DNA of 64,000 nucleotides, taken from Albidovulum sediminicola (lineage in GTDB: Bacteria > Pseudomonadota > Alphaproteobacteria > Rhodobacterales > Rhodobacteraceae). Made by a program: the position numbers and the translations under genes. The stretch is taken from contig NZ_JAOWLA010000010.1 of the NCBI RefSeq assembly GCF_025751575.1, forward strand, positions 62,001-126,000. The letters run 5' to 3'. Each line of letters begins with the position of its first letter. Position 1 is the first letter of the stretch. The notes under the pieces were generated by a model. It ran no database searches, was not told the DNA's origin, and saw only the letters and a list, made by a program, of their open reading frames with translations. Shown piece by piece: positions 36,452-46,895 of this stretch.

Positions 36452-36685
36452 ATGCTGTCCTACCGTGCGCGCCGCAGGTTGTCGCTTTTGATCCTGCTCG
36501 TCGGGCTGCCGCTTTACATCGTGGTAGCGGTGACGCTCGCCAACTGGCTCGACGCGCGCTTCGGACGGCTTCCGATCTGGGCCGAAGTCGCGCTTTACGT
36601 TGGCCTCGGCTTCCTCTGGGCGCTGCCGTTCCGCTCGATCTTCCGCGGCGTCGGCAAGGATGACCCGGACGCGCCGAAGGACTGA
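36452..36685 (+). CDS. DUF2842 small membrane protein
   Basis: A 77-residue protein with two membrane segments (LSLLILLVGLPLYIVVAVTL and WAEVALYVGLGFLWALPF) and an acidic C-terminus. This is the DUF2842 family, frequent in Rhodobacteraceae behind purA. It starts 4 bases after the purA stop, with its GAGGAC ribosome binding site inside purA, so it is co-transcribed. Function unknown. Confidence 0.85.
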   Translation: MLSYRARRRLSLLILLVGLPLYIVVAVTLANWLDARFGRLPIWAEVALYVGLGFLWALPFRSIFRGVGKDDPDAPKD

Positions 36686-36726
36686 CCCCCACGGGCGGGT
36701 ACCTTAGACTGGCCCCATAGGTTCAC

Positions 36727-38616
36727 TCAGCGCGCGCTCCGCTGCGCCTCGCCCAGGAAGCGCGAGGCGTCGGAGATCATGAACTGCCCCCGGCGCACCT
36801 TCTGGATCTTTCCCTGACGCAAGAGCATCCCAAAGGACCGCAACCCGTCCTCGCGGCTGAAATCGGGCGTGTCCGCCACGGCCGCGACCTTGCGCAGAAG
36901 CTGCGGGCGCGAGAAATGCGGCGTCCCTTCGATGGCCGCGGTATAGGCCGCCGCGGCCTCCAGAAGCTCAGAAAGGCCCGTTGCGCCCAGCATTTCGGCA
37001 AACTCGGCGAAGCTTCCGGCATCGTTGGGCTGCACTTGGCGGCGCGGCACCACAAATTCGTCTTCCTGAAGAATGCGGGTCGGCATTTCCGACCGCCGAC
37101 GGGGCCGGTCCGGCTCCTCCGGCGGCGGCGCTTTCTGCACCTTCTGCTCCGAGATCAGGACGAGCGGCTCGGGCTCGGCGCGCGCGGCAGGCTCCGGCTT
37201 GGCCATTTCCGATGCCAGGTCCCCTGCAGCTTCGGCGGCAATGCCCTTGCCCGAGGGGATCTCTGCCCCGGCCGCAGGTGTTGCGGGCGGCTCGTCGGCA
37301 GTTTCGGGCGCGCTCGTCGCTGACAGGGCCGCCGCATCGGCCTCTTTCTGCGCGCCTGCGGATTGGCTCGCGCGGGACTTCGGGCGCACCACGCGCGACA
37401 GATCTTCGCGGTAGCGATCCATCTGGGTATCTTCCTCGGCCTTCTCCGCATCTTCCTCGTAGTCCTCACCGGCCTTCAAGCGGCGGTCGGCCACGGTCGC
37501 GGCAACCGCCGCCTTGAGGTGCGAGATCGCCGAAAACTTGCGCTTGTTCTCCGGCCCCTCAAGCTTGCTGCGAGCCTCACTCATCAGGCGTGCGACCGCC
37601 GCCTCGTCGTCGGCGGGGGTCTTTTCGAGGATAGAGCGTGCGGGCTGGGCGTCTTCGGCCTGACCTTCCGGCGCGCGATCTTCTTGCGGCGTCCGGCTTT
37701 CCTCCGTCACCTTGCGCAGAAGGTCCTCGTCGATCTTCGGGGCCGGACGGGGCGTCGCCGGGGGGCGCGGCCCGCCCCGCAGATAGGGTGCTTCGGCCTC
37801 GTAGGCGCGCAGGCGCGCTGCGAGGTTGGGAAGCGTCGTCCGGTCGGAAGGCTCCTCACGCTCCACCACGACGCGCTCGGGCGCGGACGGGGTGGCAGGC
37901 GCAGGTGAGGATTCCGCTGCGGCCTCGCCGATCACCTCTTCGGCATCGGCCTCTTCGCGCTCGACGGGCGCGTCCTCCTCCGCCTGGCTTTCGCCCTCCA
38001 GTTCAAATCCGAAATCCGCAGCTGGCGCCGAGGACTCGTAACCATCCCGGCTTTCGGACCAATCGTCCCGAGCGGCCGCTGCCTCGGCTTCCGCTTCCGC
38101 CTCAGCCTCGGCAAGCGCAGCGCGCAGGCGCCTGATCCGCTCCGCCGGAGTTTCTGCGGGGGTTTCCCGGCTGGCCTCGACCGGAGCCGGCACCGCTTCA
38201 GGCTCCGGTTCCGCCTCGGATTCCAGTTCCACCTCGGGCTCCGGTTCCACCTCGGGTTCCGGTTCGGGGGCGGCGTCGGGCTCCGGCGCGGCCTGCATCA
38301 CTGCGGCCTCCGCCTCTGGCGCGGACTCTTCCTGCGGCAGCGCCTCAGGCTCGGGCTGCGCGGCGCGCAGGGTGATGCCGTCGGCATCGACCCGCGCCTC
38401 GACGGGCCCCCGCAACTGGCGCTCGGCGATCCGGTGGAGCATCTCGGTATCGGGGGTGGGCGGCTCGGCGCCGAAATAACGATCCTGAGAGGCGAGATCG
38501 CGGAAATATTCCGCAATCGCCCGCATCGTGCCAAACGGCTCCTCAAACCCCTCCAGCGTGCAGGAGAAGGTTCCGTAGGAAACCGTAAGGATCTTGTTAG
38601 CACCGACCATGGACAT
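36727..38616 (-). CDS. 629-residue acidic, Pro/Glu-rich protein of unknown function
   Basis: Three parts are visible. Residues 1 to about 75 form a compact, conserved-looking domain ([20 protein letters not shown]). Residues from about 80 to 500 are low-complexity: long acidic Glu/Pro/Ala runs with alternating EPEPE units, then segments rich in Lys, Arg and Glu. About 110 C-terminal residues again look folded ([40 protein letters not shown]). No signal peptide or membrane span is present. I do not recognise a named family; homologues in this group are sometimes mislabelled as chemotaxis proteins because of the acidic linker. The start is ATG at 38616 or 38610. It is divergent from thiN. Confidence 0.75.
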   Translation of the reverse strand: MSMVGANKILTVSYGTFSCTLEGFEEPFGTMRAIAEYFRDLASQDRYFGAEPPTPDTEMLHRIAERQLRGPVEARVDADGITLRAAQPEPEALPQEESAPEAEAAVMQAAPEPDAAPEPEPEVEPEPEVELESEAEPEPEAVPAPVEASRETPAETPAERIRRLRAALAEAEAEAEAEAAAARDDWSESRDGYESSAPAADFGFELEGESQAEEDAPVEREEADAEEVIGEAAAESSPAPATPSAPERVVVEREEPSDRTTLPNLAARLRAYEAEAPYLRGGPRPPATPRPAPKIDEDLLRKVTEESRTPQEDRAPEGQAEDAQPARSILEKTPADDEAAVARLMSEARSKLEGPENKRKFSAISHLKAAVAATVADRRLKAGEDYEEDAEKAEEDTQMDRYREDLSRVVRPKSRASQSAGAQKEADAAALSATSAPETADEPPATPAAGAEIPSGKGIAAEAAGDLASEMAKPEPAARAEPEPLVLISEQKVQKAPPPEEPDRPRRRSEMPTRILQEDEFVVPRRQVQPNDAGSFAEFAEMLGATGLSELLEAAAAYTAAIEGTPHFSRPQLLRKVAAVADTPDFSREDGLRSFGMLLRQGKIQKVRRGQFMISDASRFLGEAQRSAR

Positions 38617-38751
38617 TCTCTACCAACACAAAACGCGCTTGGAGCATACTCGCCAACTACTCATCCCCTAGAATGATGACATATAGGAGAAAGGAAGGAT
38701 TCTTTCAGGCCTGAACGGCCATTCTTCGCCTCAATCGTCATCAATGCGGCC

Positions 38752-39462
38752 ATGACACCAATATTGCCTCATTTCTCGCAACCCGTGACGCTCCTCGGAG
38801 GGGGCGAAGTGGACCGCGAGGCCTTCGCGGAAGCCCTGCTGCTCGCGCCTCAAATCGTAGCGGCGGATGGTGGCGCCAATGTGGCGCGAGCCTTCGGACA
38901 GCGGCCCGAATGGGTGATTGGCGACCTCGACAGCGCCGACCGGCAGAACATCGCCGACCTTGACCCCTCCCGTGTGCTGTTTGTCGCCGAACAGGAAACG
39001 ACGGACTTCGAAAAATGCCTGATGCGGGTCCGGGCGCCCTTCCTCCTGGGGTTGGGGTTCACGGGACTGCGATTCGATCATTCGCTGGCGGCCTGCAACG
39101 CGCTTGTCCGGCATCCCGGCCAAGCCTGCCTCCTGGTCGGGCGCGATGACGTCATCTTCCACGCGCCGCCGCGCCTCTCGCTCGACCTCGTTCCCGGTAC
39201 GCGGGTCTCGCTGTTCCCGATGACGGAGATCACCGGCCGCTCGGAGGGTCTGCGCTGGCCCATCGCGGGTCTCACGCTGGCGCCGGGGGGACGCATCGGC
39301 ACCTCGAACGAGGCCATGGGCCGGGTGACGATGGCGTTCGACACGGACGGGATGCTGGTGATCCTGCCGCGCGCTGCACTCAGAGCGGCGATTGCGGCGC
39401 TGCGACCGGGGTTCGACGCGCAAGCCGTTCCTGCCGCGCAAGCTGGCGTTCGCGGAAGATGA
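38752..39462 (+). CDS. thiN: thiamine pyrophosphokinase
   Basis: Makes thiamine diphosphate from thiamine and ATP. The 236-residue protein has AADGGANVA, VIGDLDSAD and QETTDFEKCL, the nucleotide- and metal-binding motifs of the family, and a C-terminal beta-rich thiamine-binding domain (GTRVSLFPM, GTSNEA). It is on the opposite strand to the preceding large gene, and its last 83 bases overlap the convergent EamA transporter gene tail to tail. Confidence 0.92.
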   Translation: MTPILPHFSQPVTLLGGGEVDREAFAEALLLAPQIVAADGGANVARAFGQRPEWVIGDLDSADRQNIADLDPSRVLFVAEQETTDFEKCLMRVRAPFLLGLGFTGLRFDHSLAACNALVRHPGQACLLVGRDDVIFHAPPRLSLDLVPGTRVSLFPMTEITGRSEGLRWPIAGLTLAPGGRIGTSNEAMGRVTMAFDTDGMLVILPRAALRAAIAALRPGFDAQAVPAAQAGVRGR

Positions 39463-40336
39463 CGTAGAGGCCGGAACCCACCACCACCGCGATCCCCGCC
39501 CAGGTAAGCCCGCCCGGAAAGTCGCCGAAAACCGCATAACCGAAGAGCGTTGCGGTCACGATCTCAAGATAGTGCAGCGGCGCGAGGGTCGAAGACGGCG
39601 CGAAGGTCAACGCATAGGTCATCGCCATGTGGCTCACCGACGCGGCCAGCCCGACACAGATGAGCCAGAGCCAGACGATGCCCTGCGGCATCGTGACGGT
39701 CAGCGATGCTTCACCGAGCGTCGTGCCAAGGGCCAGAAGCGGCAGGCAGGCCAGCGCCGCGACCAGAGCGGTTTGGAACTGCATTGTCACCGGGTGCTGG
39801 ATGCGCGAAAGCCGCCGCGTCACCAGCATGTAAAGCGCGAAGGACACCGCCGTCCCAAGCGGGAACAGCGCCGCCGCGCCGAACGCGGCAAACGAGGGCT
39901 GGATGACCATCAGCGATCCGCCGAACCCCACCGCGCAGGCGATCAGGCGGCGCGGGCCCACCTGCTCGGCGAAGACGAGCCGCCCGATCAGCAAGATGAC
40001 GAAGGGCTCGACGAAGGCGATCGCCAGCGCATCGGCAATCGGCATGACCCTAAGCGCGGCGACGAAACAGTAGGTGGACAGGATCAGCATCGCCGCGCGG
40101 ATGGCGGTCAGCCGCAGCGCCAGCGGCGTCAGCCTCAGCGAAAGCCCAAGCGCCTTGACCACCGGGTACATCAGGACCGCCTGAACAATAAAGCGCGCCA
40201 CTGCGATGACCCCGACCGATACGGTTGCGGCCGCCAGCTTGGCGGCCACGTCAATCAGCGGCGCGATGACGCAAAACGCGATCATCAGCGCGACACCGGG
40301 CAGGATGCGATCACTGGGGGTCATGGCAAGGCTCAT
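39380..40336 (-). CDS. EamA/DMT-family transporter
   Basis: A 318-residue protein with about ten membrane segments in two EamA repeats, the pattern of the drug/metabolite transporter superfamily. The substrate is unknown; relatives export amino acids, riboflavin or other metabolites. An in-frame ATG at 40324 is an alternative start; neither has a strong ribosome binding site. The Arg-rich C-terminal tail (FRERQLARQERLARR) is encoded by the stretch that overlaps thiN on the other strand. Confidence 0.85.
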   Translation of the reverse strand: MSLAMTPSDRILPGVALMIAFCVIAPLIDVAAKLAAATVSVGVIAVARFIVQAVLMYPVVKALGLSLRLTPLALRLTAIRAAMLILSTYCFVAALRVMPIADALAIAFVEPFVILLIGRLVFAEQVGPRRLIACAVGFGGSLMVIQPSFAAFGAAALFPLGTAVSFALYMLVTRRLSRIQHPVTMQFQTALVAALACLPLLALGTTLGEASLTVTMPQGIVWLWLICVGLAASVSHMAMTYALTFAPSSTLAPLHYLEIVTATLFGYAVFGDFPGGLTWAGIAVVVGSGLYVIFRERQLARQERLARRTPVAAPQSPL

Positions 40337-40420
40337 GCCGCTTGCGCTATCAACGCCGACGGGCGCGCGCCATCCTGAAAACGACCTGAGCCCGGAATTT
40401 GTCGATGAACGCCCAGCGCC

Positions 40421-41104
40421 TCAGGACCCGCATGTCTCGGCCTCGCGAGCGAGGGCCACATTCCACTGCGCGCGCAGCGCCTCGCCCCGCCCGGCAAAAC
40501 CGCCCCCCGGCAGCACGCAATCCTCGATCCGGTCAAGGCGGAAATGCCGGAAGTCCTCACGCAACTCGCACCACCCCGCGAGGATCACCGCATCGACATA
40601 GTAGATGAGCGCGATCGGCAGGACCGCGCGGTGGGTCAGTTGACCCGCCCCGTCACGATAGGCGATGGCAAGCCGCCGCTCTTCCCGGATGGCGCGGCGC
40701 AAAAGCGCGGGCTCGGTGCGCGCGGGTGGCATCGCGTGCCAGCCCGAGGCCCCGACATCGGCCCGCTTGCGGGCAGGCTGCGCCGCCTCGATCTTCGCCG
40801 CGACGGACTGCGCGGCCGCGACAAGCCCCTTGTCCCCCGTGCGCGGCAGCAGCGCCAGGCCGACGATGATCGCCTCGATCTCTTCCGGCGTGAAGTTCAG
40901 CGGCGGCAGATCGAAGCCCGGCCGCAGCACGTAGCCAAGGCCCGCCGCCCCGTCGATCGGCACCCCCATCGCTTGAAGGCCCGCGATGTCGCGATAGATC
41001 GTGCGGCGCGAGGCGCCGAGGCGCTCGGCGATTTCGGCGGCCGTCAGCGCCCGCCGGTGGGCACGGAAAAGCGCAATGAGTTCAAGCATGCGGATCGGCT
41101 TCAT
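40421..41104 (-). CDS. helix-turn-helix / WYL-domain transcriptional regulator (YafY-like)
   Basis: A 227-residue regulator: an N-terminal HTH_11 domain (AEIAERLGASRRTIYRDIAGLQ) and a C-terminal WYL domain (RLAIAYRDGAGQLTHRAVLPIAL, HFRLDRIEDCVL). The effector is unknown; WYL domains often sense nucleic acids or small ligands. The start is ATG at 41104, since the codon before it is TTG and the family starts near MxRxxRMLELIALF. It is divergent from the CutA1-fold gene, with 86 bases between, and is the likely regulator of that gene. Confidence 0.88.
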   Translation of the reverse strand: MKPIRMLELIALFRAHRRALTAAEIAERLGASRRTIYRDIAGLQAMGVPIDGAAGLGYVLRPGFDLPPLNFTPEEIEAIIVGLALLPRTGDKGLVAAAQSVAAKIEAAQPARKRADVGASGWHAMPPARTEPALLRRAIREERRLAIAYRDGAGQLTHRAVLPIALIYYVDAVILAGWCELREDFRHFRLDRIEDCVLPGGGFAGRGEALRAQWNVALAREAETCGS

Positions 41105-41190
41105 CAACTTATCCCGGCGATTCCCTACTGACAGCTAGATGGCAGCAGGATCGTGCCAAGAGGCGGGCGAGGCAAGATGGGAGGCACGCG

Positions 41191-41628
41191 ATGCTGGCAG
41201 CGTTCGAGACAACCTCGGTCGCGATGGTCAAGGCGGTTCAGATCGAGGTTCAGGCACCGGAAGCCGATGCGCGGCGGATCCTGGCCGCCGTTGCCGCGAT
41301 CGACCCGCTGGCGATGACCCCGGCCTACGACAACAACGCCCTTCTGACCGGCCCCGGGATCGAACGCTACCGCCCGCGCCAAGGCGCCGTCGCGGGCGTG
41401 GAGGAAGAGGTGAGGGAAAGACCCGGCGTGGTGCGTGTCATTTTTGAACTCACCTCGGGCCAGGACACCCTCGCCGAGGTGATCGAGACGATCTTCCAGG
41501 CCCACTGCTACCAGGAGCCGGTCATTCGGCTAAGCGAAATCCTGACCGCACGGTCCAAGGGGCGCGACGACCGCGACAATCCGAACCGCTGGTGGAACAC
41601 CACCGGCGACTGGAAGCGCGGATCATGA
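41191..41628 (+). CDS. CutA1/NIF3-insert-fold protein ('structural toxin RtxA'-like)
   Basis: A 145-residue soluble protein. YDNNALLTGPGIERYRP, then VEEEVRERPGVVRVIFEL, then AEVIETIFQAHCYQEPVI is the pattern of a small family often named after a misassigned RtxA link; the fold resembles CutA1 and the middle domain of NIF3. A true RTX toxin is hundreds of residues longer, so no toxin role is implied. GGGAGG precedes the ATG. Its stop overlaps the EamA start by 4 bases, so the two are co-translated. The C-terminal tail (NPNRWWNTTGDWKRGS) is unusual. Confidence 0.75.
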   Translation: MLAAFETTSVAMVKAVQIEVQAPEADARRILAAVAAIDPLAMTPAYDNNALLTGPGIERYRPRQGAVAGVEEEVRERPGVVRVIFELTSGQDTLAEVIETIFQAHCYQEPVIRLSEILTARSKGRDDRDNPNRWWNTTGDWKRGS

Positions 41629-42488
41629 CGCGGCACCGCGCGGGCGTGCTTCTGGTCCTGGCCTCGACGCTGCCCTTCGCGTTGGCCGGGATCTTCACGC
41701 GGGCGATCACGACCGACATATGGACGATCCTTGCCTGGCGGGGCCTGATCGGGGGCGGACTGGTCCTGGTCTACGCGCTGTGGCGCGAGGGTGCGCGGCC
41801 GATGCGCGCGCGGGGTTGGCTGCTCGCCTGTGTCTCGGGCGCGGCAAGCGTGGCATTCCTGTCAGCGTTCCGGCTGACCTCGGTCGCCAATGTGTCGCTG
41901 ATCTATGCGACGGCGCCCTTCGCTGCCGCCGCGCTCGACTGGGTGACAAGCCGGGAGCCCATCAGGGCAAGGGTGATGCGGGCGGCCTTGATGTCCTGCC
42001 TCGGCGTGGCGCTGGTCGTCACGGGCGGGCTCGGTCAGGGACGGGTCGCGGGCGACCTGCTTGCGCTCGTGATGACGGCCCTCATGGCGGCCACGACGAT
42101 CCTGATCCGACGCTCCGGCGATGTGCCCGTGCTGCGCGCCATGGCGGCAGCCGCCATTCCGCTGACGCTTGCCGGGGTTGCGTTCGGCAATCCGCTGGCG
42201 GTCTCGTTGCCGGACGTCGCCTTGCTGGCGGGCTTCGGCGCCTCCTTCGCGCTGGCGACCATCCTGCTGACCGAAGGCGCGCGGCGCATTCCCCCGGCCG
42301 AGGCCGCCTTCCTTGGCGGGGCGGAGGTGCCCGTGGCCATCGCGCTCGCCGCGCTCCTTCTGGCCGAATGGCCGCCGCTCCTGACCTGGGGCGGCGGGGC
42401 CATCGTTCTGGCCGCCGTCCTGATGCACAGCCACGCCGGCATGGTCGAAGAGCGCGCGGCCCGGACGCTTAGCAGTTCGGGACGTTGA
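41625..42488 (+). CDS. EamA/DMT-family transporter
   Basis: A 287-residue protein with about ten membrane segments in two repeats, a drug/metabolite-type exporter of unknown substrate. The ATG overlaps the stop codon of the CutA1-fold gene (ATGA), so translation is coupled; the in-frame extension upstream is therefore not used. The divergent WYL regulator may control both. Its last 20 bases overlap the end of the convergent serine deaminase gene. Confidence 0.88.
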   Translation: MTRHRAGVLLVLASTLPFALAGIFTRAITTDIWTILAWRGLIGGGLVLVYALWREGARPMRARGWLLACVSGAASVAFLSAFRLTSVANVSLIYATAPFAAAALDWVTSREPIRARVMRAALMSCLGVALVVTGGLGQGRVAGDLLALVMTALMAATTILIRRSGDVPVLRAMAAAAIPLTLAGVAFGNPLAVSLPDVALLAGFGASFALATILLTEGARRIPPAEAAFLGGAEVPVAIALAALLLAEWPPLLTWGGGAIVLAAVLMHSHAGMVEERAARTLSSSGR

Positions 42489-43845
42489 CGGCCAAGCCGC
42501 CAAGCGAGGTTTCCTTGTACTTCTCGTGCATGTCGCGGCCGGTCTGCCACATCGTCTCGATGGCGGCGTCCAGCGGCACGAGGTGCTGGCCATCCCCGCG
42601 CAGCGCGAGCGACGCAGCGCTGACCGCCTTGATCGCGCCAAGCCCGTTGCGTTCGATGCAGGGCACCTGAACCAAGCCCTTCACCGGGTCGCAGGTCATG
42701 CCAAGATGGTGTTCCAGCGCGATTTCCGCCGCGTTTTCAACCTGTTCAGGTGTGCCACCCATGACCGCGCAAAGCCCCGCCGCCGCCATGGCCGCGGCCG
42801 AGCCGACCTCCGCCTGGCAGCCGCATTCGGCCCCGGAGATCGAGGCGTTGTGCTTGCAGATCCCCCCGATCGCGGCGGCGGTCAGCAGGAAATCCCCGAC
42901 CCTGGAGGCGCTGGCGCCCGGCACATGATCAAGCCAGTAGCGGATCACCGCCGGCAGCACCCCCGCCGCGCCGTTGGTGGGGGCGGTCACGACCTGCCCG
43001 CCGGCGGCGTTTTCCTCGTTCACCGCCATGGCGTAGACGCTCATCCAGTCGTTGATCGTGTGCGGCGCGGTCAGGTTCATGCCGCGTTCGGCCAGAAGCG
43101 CCTCATGGATGCCCTTGGCGCGGCGGCGGACCTTGAGGCCGCCGGGCAGGATGCCGTCGGTGACAAGGCCACGCTCGATGCAGTCGTTCATCACCTGCCA
43201 GAGCCGCGCCATGCCGTCCTCAAGTTCCTTCGCGGACCGGAAATGCAGCTCGTTGGCGCGCTTCATCTGGGCGATGGACTTGCCCGACGCTTTCGCCATG
43301 TCCAGCATTTCCGCCGCGTTCTGGAACGGATAGGGGCAGCCGGAGGGTTTGGCCGCCACGGCCCCGGCATTCTCGCTTTCAGCCTCGGTCAGCACGAAAC
43401 CGCCACCGATGGAGTAATAGGTCTCCTGCAGGATCACGTCGCCCTGGGCGTCGGTCGCCATCAGGATCATGCCGTTGGCGTGCCCGGGCAGCGAGGGGCC
43501 ATAGTCGAAAACCAGGTCGTTCGCGGGATCGAAGCGCAGCGCCGGCAGGCCCGGGGGGGTCACCGTGCCGGTCTGCGCGATCGCGGCCAGCGCCGCCTCG
43601 GCCTTTTCGTGGTCGTAGCTTTCGGGCAGGAACCCTGCCAGCCCCAGGATCGTCGCCCGATCCGTCGCATGCCCCTTGCCGGTGAAGGCGAGCGAGCCGT
43701 GCAGCGAGGCCCTCAGCCCGGCGGGATGGAAGGGCGACCCGCGCAGCAACTCAAGGAACCGCGCCCCGGCGACCATCGGCCCCATCGTGTGAGAGGACGA
43801 AGGCCCCACACCCACCTTGAACATGTCGAAGACAGACAGAAACAT
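42469..43845 (-). CDS. sdaA: L-serine ammonia-lyase, iron-sulfur dependent, single chain
   Basis: Deaminates L-serine to pyruvate and ammonia with a 4Fe-4S cluster. The 458-residue enzyme joins the alpha and beta domains in one chain, beginning [22 protein letters not shown]. Cluster cysteines are in [18 protein letters not shown] and [23 protein letters not shown] and [13 protein letters not shown] are also typical. AAAGGA precedes the ATG. The GST gene lies 12 bases upstream on the same strand, so the two may be one operon. Confidence 0.95.
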   Translation of the reverse strand: MFLSVFDMFKVGVGPSSSHTMGPMVAGARFLELLRGSPFHPAGLRASLHGSLAFTGKGHATDRATILGLAGFLPESYDHEKAEAALAAIAQTGTVTPPGLPALRFDPANDLVFDYGPSLPGHANGMILMATDAQGDVILQETYYSIGGGFVLTEAESENAGAVAAKPSGCPYPFQNAAEMLDMAKASGKSIAQMKRANELHFRSAKELEDGMARLWQVMNDCIERGLVTDGILPGGLKVRRRAKGIHEALLAERGMNLTAPHTINDWMSVYAMAVNEENAAGGQVVTAPTNGAAGVLPAVIRYWLDHVPGASASRVGDFLLTAAAIGGICKHNASISGAECGCQAEVGSAAAMAAAGLCAVMGGTPEQVENAAEIALEHHLGMTCDPVKGLVQVPCIERNGLGAIKAVSAASLALRGDGQHLVPLDAAIETMWQTGRDMHEKYKETSLGGLAVNVPNC

Positions 43846-43857
43846 CGGGCGGTCCTT

Positions 43858-44550
43858 TCAGGTCGCGCTGCCCTCTGGCGGGCAGGCATAAGACGGTTGA
43901 GTGAAGATCGTGGTGCCAAGCCCTTCCATCCGGGCGGCCTCGGCAGCAGATGGCCGCGCCTCGGTCGCGGCGGCGATGGCGCGCAGCGCGGGGTAACGCG
44001 CCAGGTCGAGCCATCCGGCCATCTCGACCGGATAAAGCGCGATCCAGCGCAGGAGCCCGCAGACATAAAGCGTCAGGACCGATGGCGTGTCGGGCGAAAA
44101 CCACGCCGGGCGGGTGGCGGCCATGGCCTCCAGAAGGCCGAGATGGCCCGCGATCCGATCCCGCGTGGCTGCGCGGAAGGCCGCGACATCTGCGCCCTGC
44201 CCTGCGTGACGCTCGGCATAGAAGAAAAGCCGCGCATCGGCATGCAGCGTGTTCGACACGAAGAACAGCCACTTCAGGAAATGACCGCGCTCAGGGTTTC
44301 CCGGCGCAGGCGCCAGTGCACCATGGCGCTCCGACAGCCACAGCAGGATCGCCCCGGTCTCGAACAGCGCGCCCTCGGGCGTCTCAAGCGCCGGAATGAG
44401 CCCGTTGGGATTGAGCCGCCGGTAGGCCGGGCCGTCCTGGGCCCGCACGCTCCGATCCACGAGCGCCGTCTCGAACGGCGCCCCGAGTTCCAGGAGCGCC
44501 AGCCGGACGATCAATGAGGCGTTGTCTGGCGCGTAGTGCAGGACATACAT
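43858..44550 (-). CDS. glutathione S-transferase family protein
   Basis: A 230-residue protein with an N-terminal thioredoxin-fold domain (YVLHYAPDNASLIVRLALLELG, then NPNGLIPALETPEG and ETGAILLWL) and an all-helical C-terminal domain. It would conjugate or bind glutathione in the cytoplasm; the class and substrate are unclear. It ends 12 bases before sdaA on the same strand and is divergent from secG. Confidence 0.9.
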   Translation of the reverse strand: MYVLHYAPDNASLIVRLALLELGAPFETALVDRSVRAQDGPAYRRLNPNGLIPALETPEGALFETGAILLWLSERHGALAPAPGNPERGHFLKWLFFVSNTLHADARLFFYAERHAGQGADVAAFRAATRDRIAGHLGLLEAMAATRPAWFSPDTPSVLTLYVCGLLRWIALYPVEMAGWLDLARYPALRAIAAATEARPSAAEAARMEGLGTTIFTQPSYACPPEGSAT

Positions 44551-44715
44551 GGCGGTCTCCTTCGTGCAAGCTTATCGCCGTAGCGCGTTCCGCGCAAAAG
44601 CGCGAAAGCGACGCTTCTTGCCGCGAAGGCGGTCAGTCCCCTCCGCATCCGGGCTTGCGCCCCGGTCCTCATGCGCCTAGATAGGCGCGTCAGCCCGAAA
44701 CGAGACCCGGTCCCG

Positions 44716-45093
44716 ATGGAAAATGTCATTCTTACCGTCCACCTGATCCTTGCGCTCATGCTTATCGGCGTGGTGCTGCTTCAGCGGTCGGAGGGTGGCG
44801 GACTGCTCTCGGGGGGTGGCGCGATGAGCGCGCGCGGCGCGGCGAACGCGCTGACCAAGCTGACCTGGGCGCTGGCGGTAGCCTTCATCGCCACCTCGAT
44901 CGCACTGACGCTGGTCGCGGCCCAGAAATCCGAGGGAATCTCCGTCGTCGATCAACCCGGCACGGAAGCGCCTGCCGAAGCGCCCGTGACCCCGATCGTC
45001 CCGACCGGCGACCTGCTTCCGCCCGCTTCGGCTGGCGATGGCCAGGCCCCTGCGGCAGACGATGCGCCGCTGGCACCGCCGCCGGCCAACTGA
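44716..45093 (+). CDS. secG: preprotein translocase subunit SecG
   Basis: A 125-residue inner-membrane subunit that speeds SecYEG-dependent export. Two membrane segments (ILTVHLILALMLIGVVLLQ and WALAVAFIATSIALTLVAA) flank the conserved SEGGGLLSGGGAMSARGAANAL loop. A long Pro/Ala-rich tail follows, common in alphaproteobacteria. The ATG at 44716 gives the normal start; the upstream in-frame part is not used. It precedes pyrG by 158 bases, an order often seen in this group. Confidence 0.93.
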   Translation: MENVILTVHLILALMLIGVVLLQRSEGGGLLSGGGAMSARGAANALTKLTWALAVAFIATSIALTLVAAQKSEGISVVDQPGTEAPAEAPVTPIVPTGDLLPPASAGDGQAPAADDAPLAPPPAN

Positions 45094-45251
45094 CCACTAC
45101 ATCTGATTTCAGCGCCCTGGCGCACCACTAGAGCTTGCGGTCCTGTTGCGGGCAGGCTGCGAATCTGATAAGGCTTGAATCCCGTGATGCCGAAGCTCGG
45201 ACGCTTTGGCAAATCCAAGAATCTTGAGGCATTCACGGGGGCATCCGAACC

Positions 45252-46895
45252 ATGGCGCGTTACGTTTTCATCACCGGCGGTGTGGTTTCCTCGCTTGGCA
45301 AGGGCCTCGCCTCGGCGGCGCTTGGCGCGCTGTTGCAGGCCCGCGGCTATTCCGTGCGGCTGCGCAAGCTTGACCCCTATCTGAACGTCGATCCCGGCAC
45401 GATGTCGCCCTTCGAACACGGCGAGGTCTTCGTGACCGACGACGGGGCGGAAACCGACCTCGACCTCGGCCATTACGAGCGTTTCACCGGGGTCCACGCA
45501 CGCAAGACCGATTCCATCTCCTCTGGCCGGATCTATTCCAACGTGCTGGAGAAGGAGCGCCGCGGCGACTACCTGGGCAAGACGATCCAGGTCATTCCCC
45601 ACGTCACCAACGAGATCAAGGACTTCCTCCGCATCGGCGAGGAGGAGGTCGACTTCATGCTGTGCGAGATCGGCGGCACCGTCGGCGACATCGAGGGCCT
45701 GCCCTTCTTCGAGGCCATCCGCCAGTTCATCCACGAACGCCCCCGCGGCCAGTCGATCCTGATGCACCTGACGCTTCTGCCCTACCTCGCGGCCAGTGGT
45801 GAGTTGAAGACCAAGCCGACCCAGCATTCGGTGAAGGAACTTCAATCGATCGGCCTGGCGCCCGACGTGCTGGTTTGCCGGTCTGAACACCCGATCCCGG
45901 ATCGCGAACGGGAAAAGATCGCGCTCTTCTGCAACGTCCGCAAGGACGCGGTCATCCCGGCCTATGACCTGAAGTCGATCTACGAGGCGCCCCTGGCCTA
46001 CCATCGGGTCGGCCTTGACCAGGCCGTGCTCGACGCCTTCGGCATCGCCCCCGCGCCCAGACCCAATATGGAACGCTGGGAAGACGTGATGGACCGGCTG
46101 GAGAACGCCGAGGGCGAGGTGCGCGTCGCGATCGTCGGCAAGTACACCCAGCTTGAGGATGCCTACAAATCCATCGCCGAGGCGCTGACCCATGGCGGCA
46201 TGGCCAACCGCGTCCGCGTCAAGGCGGAATGGATCGACGCGGAGATCTTCGAGCGCGAGGACCCGGCCCCGTATCTCGAACGCTTCCACGCGATCCTGGT
46301 CCCGGGCGGCTTCGGCGAACGCGGGACGGAAGGCAAGATCAAGGCCGCCCAGTTCGCCCGCGAAAAGAACATCCCCTACCTCGGCATCTGCCTTGGCATG
46401 CAGATGGCGGTGATCGAGGCGGCGCGGAACATGGCCGGCGTCGCCCGCGCCGGGTCCGAGGAATTCGACCACGAAAAGGGCGAAAAGCGGTTCGAGCCGG
46501 TCGTCTATCACCTGAAGGAATGGGTGCAGGGCAACCACACCGTCGCGCGCAAGGTCGATGACGACAAGGGCGGCACCATGCGGCTGGGCGCCTATACCGC
46601 GCATCTGAAGGACGGCTCCCGGGTGGAACAGGTTTACGGCGCCGCGGTCATCGAGGAGCGCCACCGCCATCGCTACGAGGTGGACGTGAAATACCGCGAC
46701 AAGCTGGAAAGCTGCGGTCTGATCTTTTCGGGGATGAGCCCCGACGGCCGGCTGCCTGAAATCGTGGAATGGAAGGACCACCCGTGGTTCATCGGCGTCC
46801 AGTTCCATCCGGAACTGAAGTCCAAGCCCTTCGCCCCCCATCCGCTTTTCGCCGATTTCATCCGTGCCGCGAAGGAGGTCGAACGGCTGGTGTGA
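45252..46895 (+). CDS. pyrG: CTP synthase
   Basis: Aminates UTP to CTP with glutamine and ATP. The 547-residue enzyme has the synthetase P-loop start [28 protein letters not shown], and a class I glutamine amidotransferase domain in the second half with the nucleophile Cys in [10 protein letters not shown] and the His/Glu pair in [11 protein letters not shown]. Length and motif order are normal. It follows secG and is followed by a gene-poor stretch of about 370 bases. Confidence 0.97.
   Translation: MARYVFITGGVVSSLGKGLASAALGALLQARGYSVRLRKLDPYLNVDPGTMSPFEHGEVFVTDDGAETDLDLGHYERFTGVHARKTDSISSGRIYSNVLEKERRGDYLGKTIQVIPHVTNEIKDFLRIGEEEVDFMLCEIGGTVGDIEGLPFFEAIRQFIHERPRGQSILMHLTLLPYLAASGELKTKPTQHSVKELQSIGLAPDVLVCRSEHPIPDREREKIALFCNVRKDAVIPAYDLKSIYEAPLAYHRVGLDQAVLDAFGIAPAPRPNMERWEDVMDRLENAEGEVRVAIVGKYTQLEDAYKSIAEALTHGGMANRVRVKAEWIDAEIFEREDPAPYLERFHAILVPGGFGERGTEGKIKAAQFAREKNIPYLGICLGMQMAVIEAARNMAGVARAGSEEFDHEKGEKRFEPVVYHLKEWVQGNHTVARKVDDDKGGTMRLGAYTAHLKDGSRVEQVYGAAVIEERHRHRYEVDVKYRDKLESCGLIFSGMSPDGRLPEIVEWKDHPWFIGVQFHPELKSKPFAPHPLFADFIRAAKEVERLV

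Noticed and set aside
38160-38290. A true tandem repeat in the Pro/Glu-rich part of the 629-residue protein
   Set aside because: The DNA shows repeated GGTTCC/CTCGGGC-like units, but they vary in length and sequence; it is low-complexity coding sequence rather than a clean tandem array.
41191-41628. An RTX toxin gene
   Set aside because: The protein is only 145 residues and has no RTX repeats; the family name is historical. The fold is CutA1/NIF3-like.
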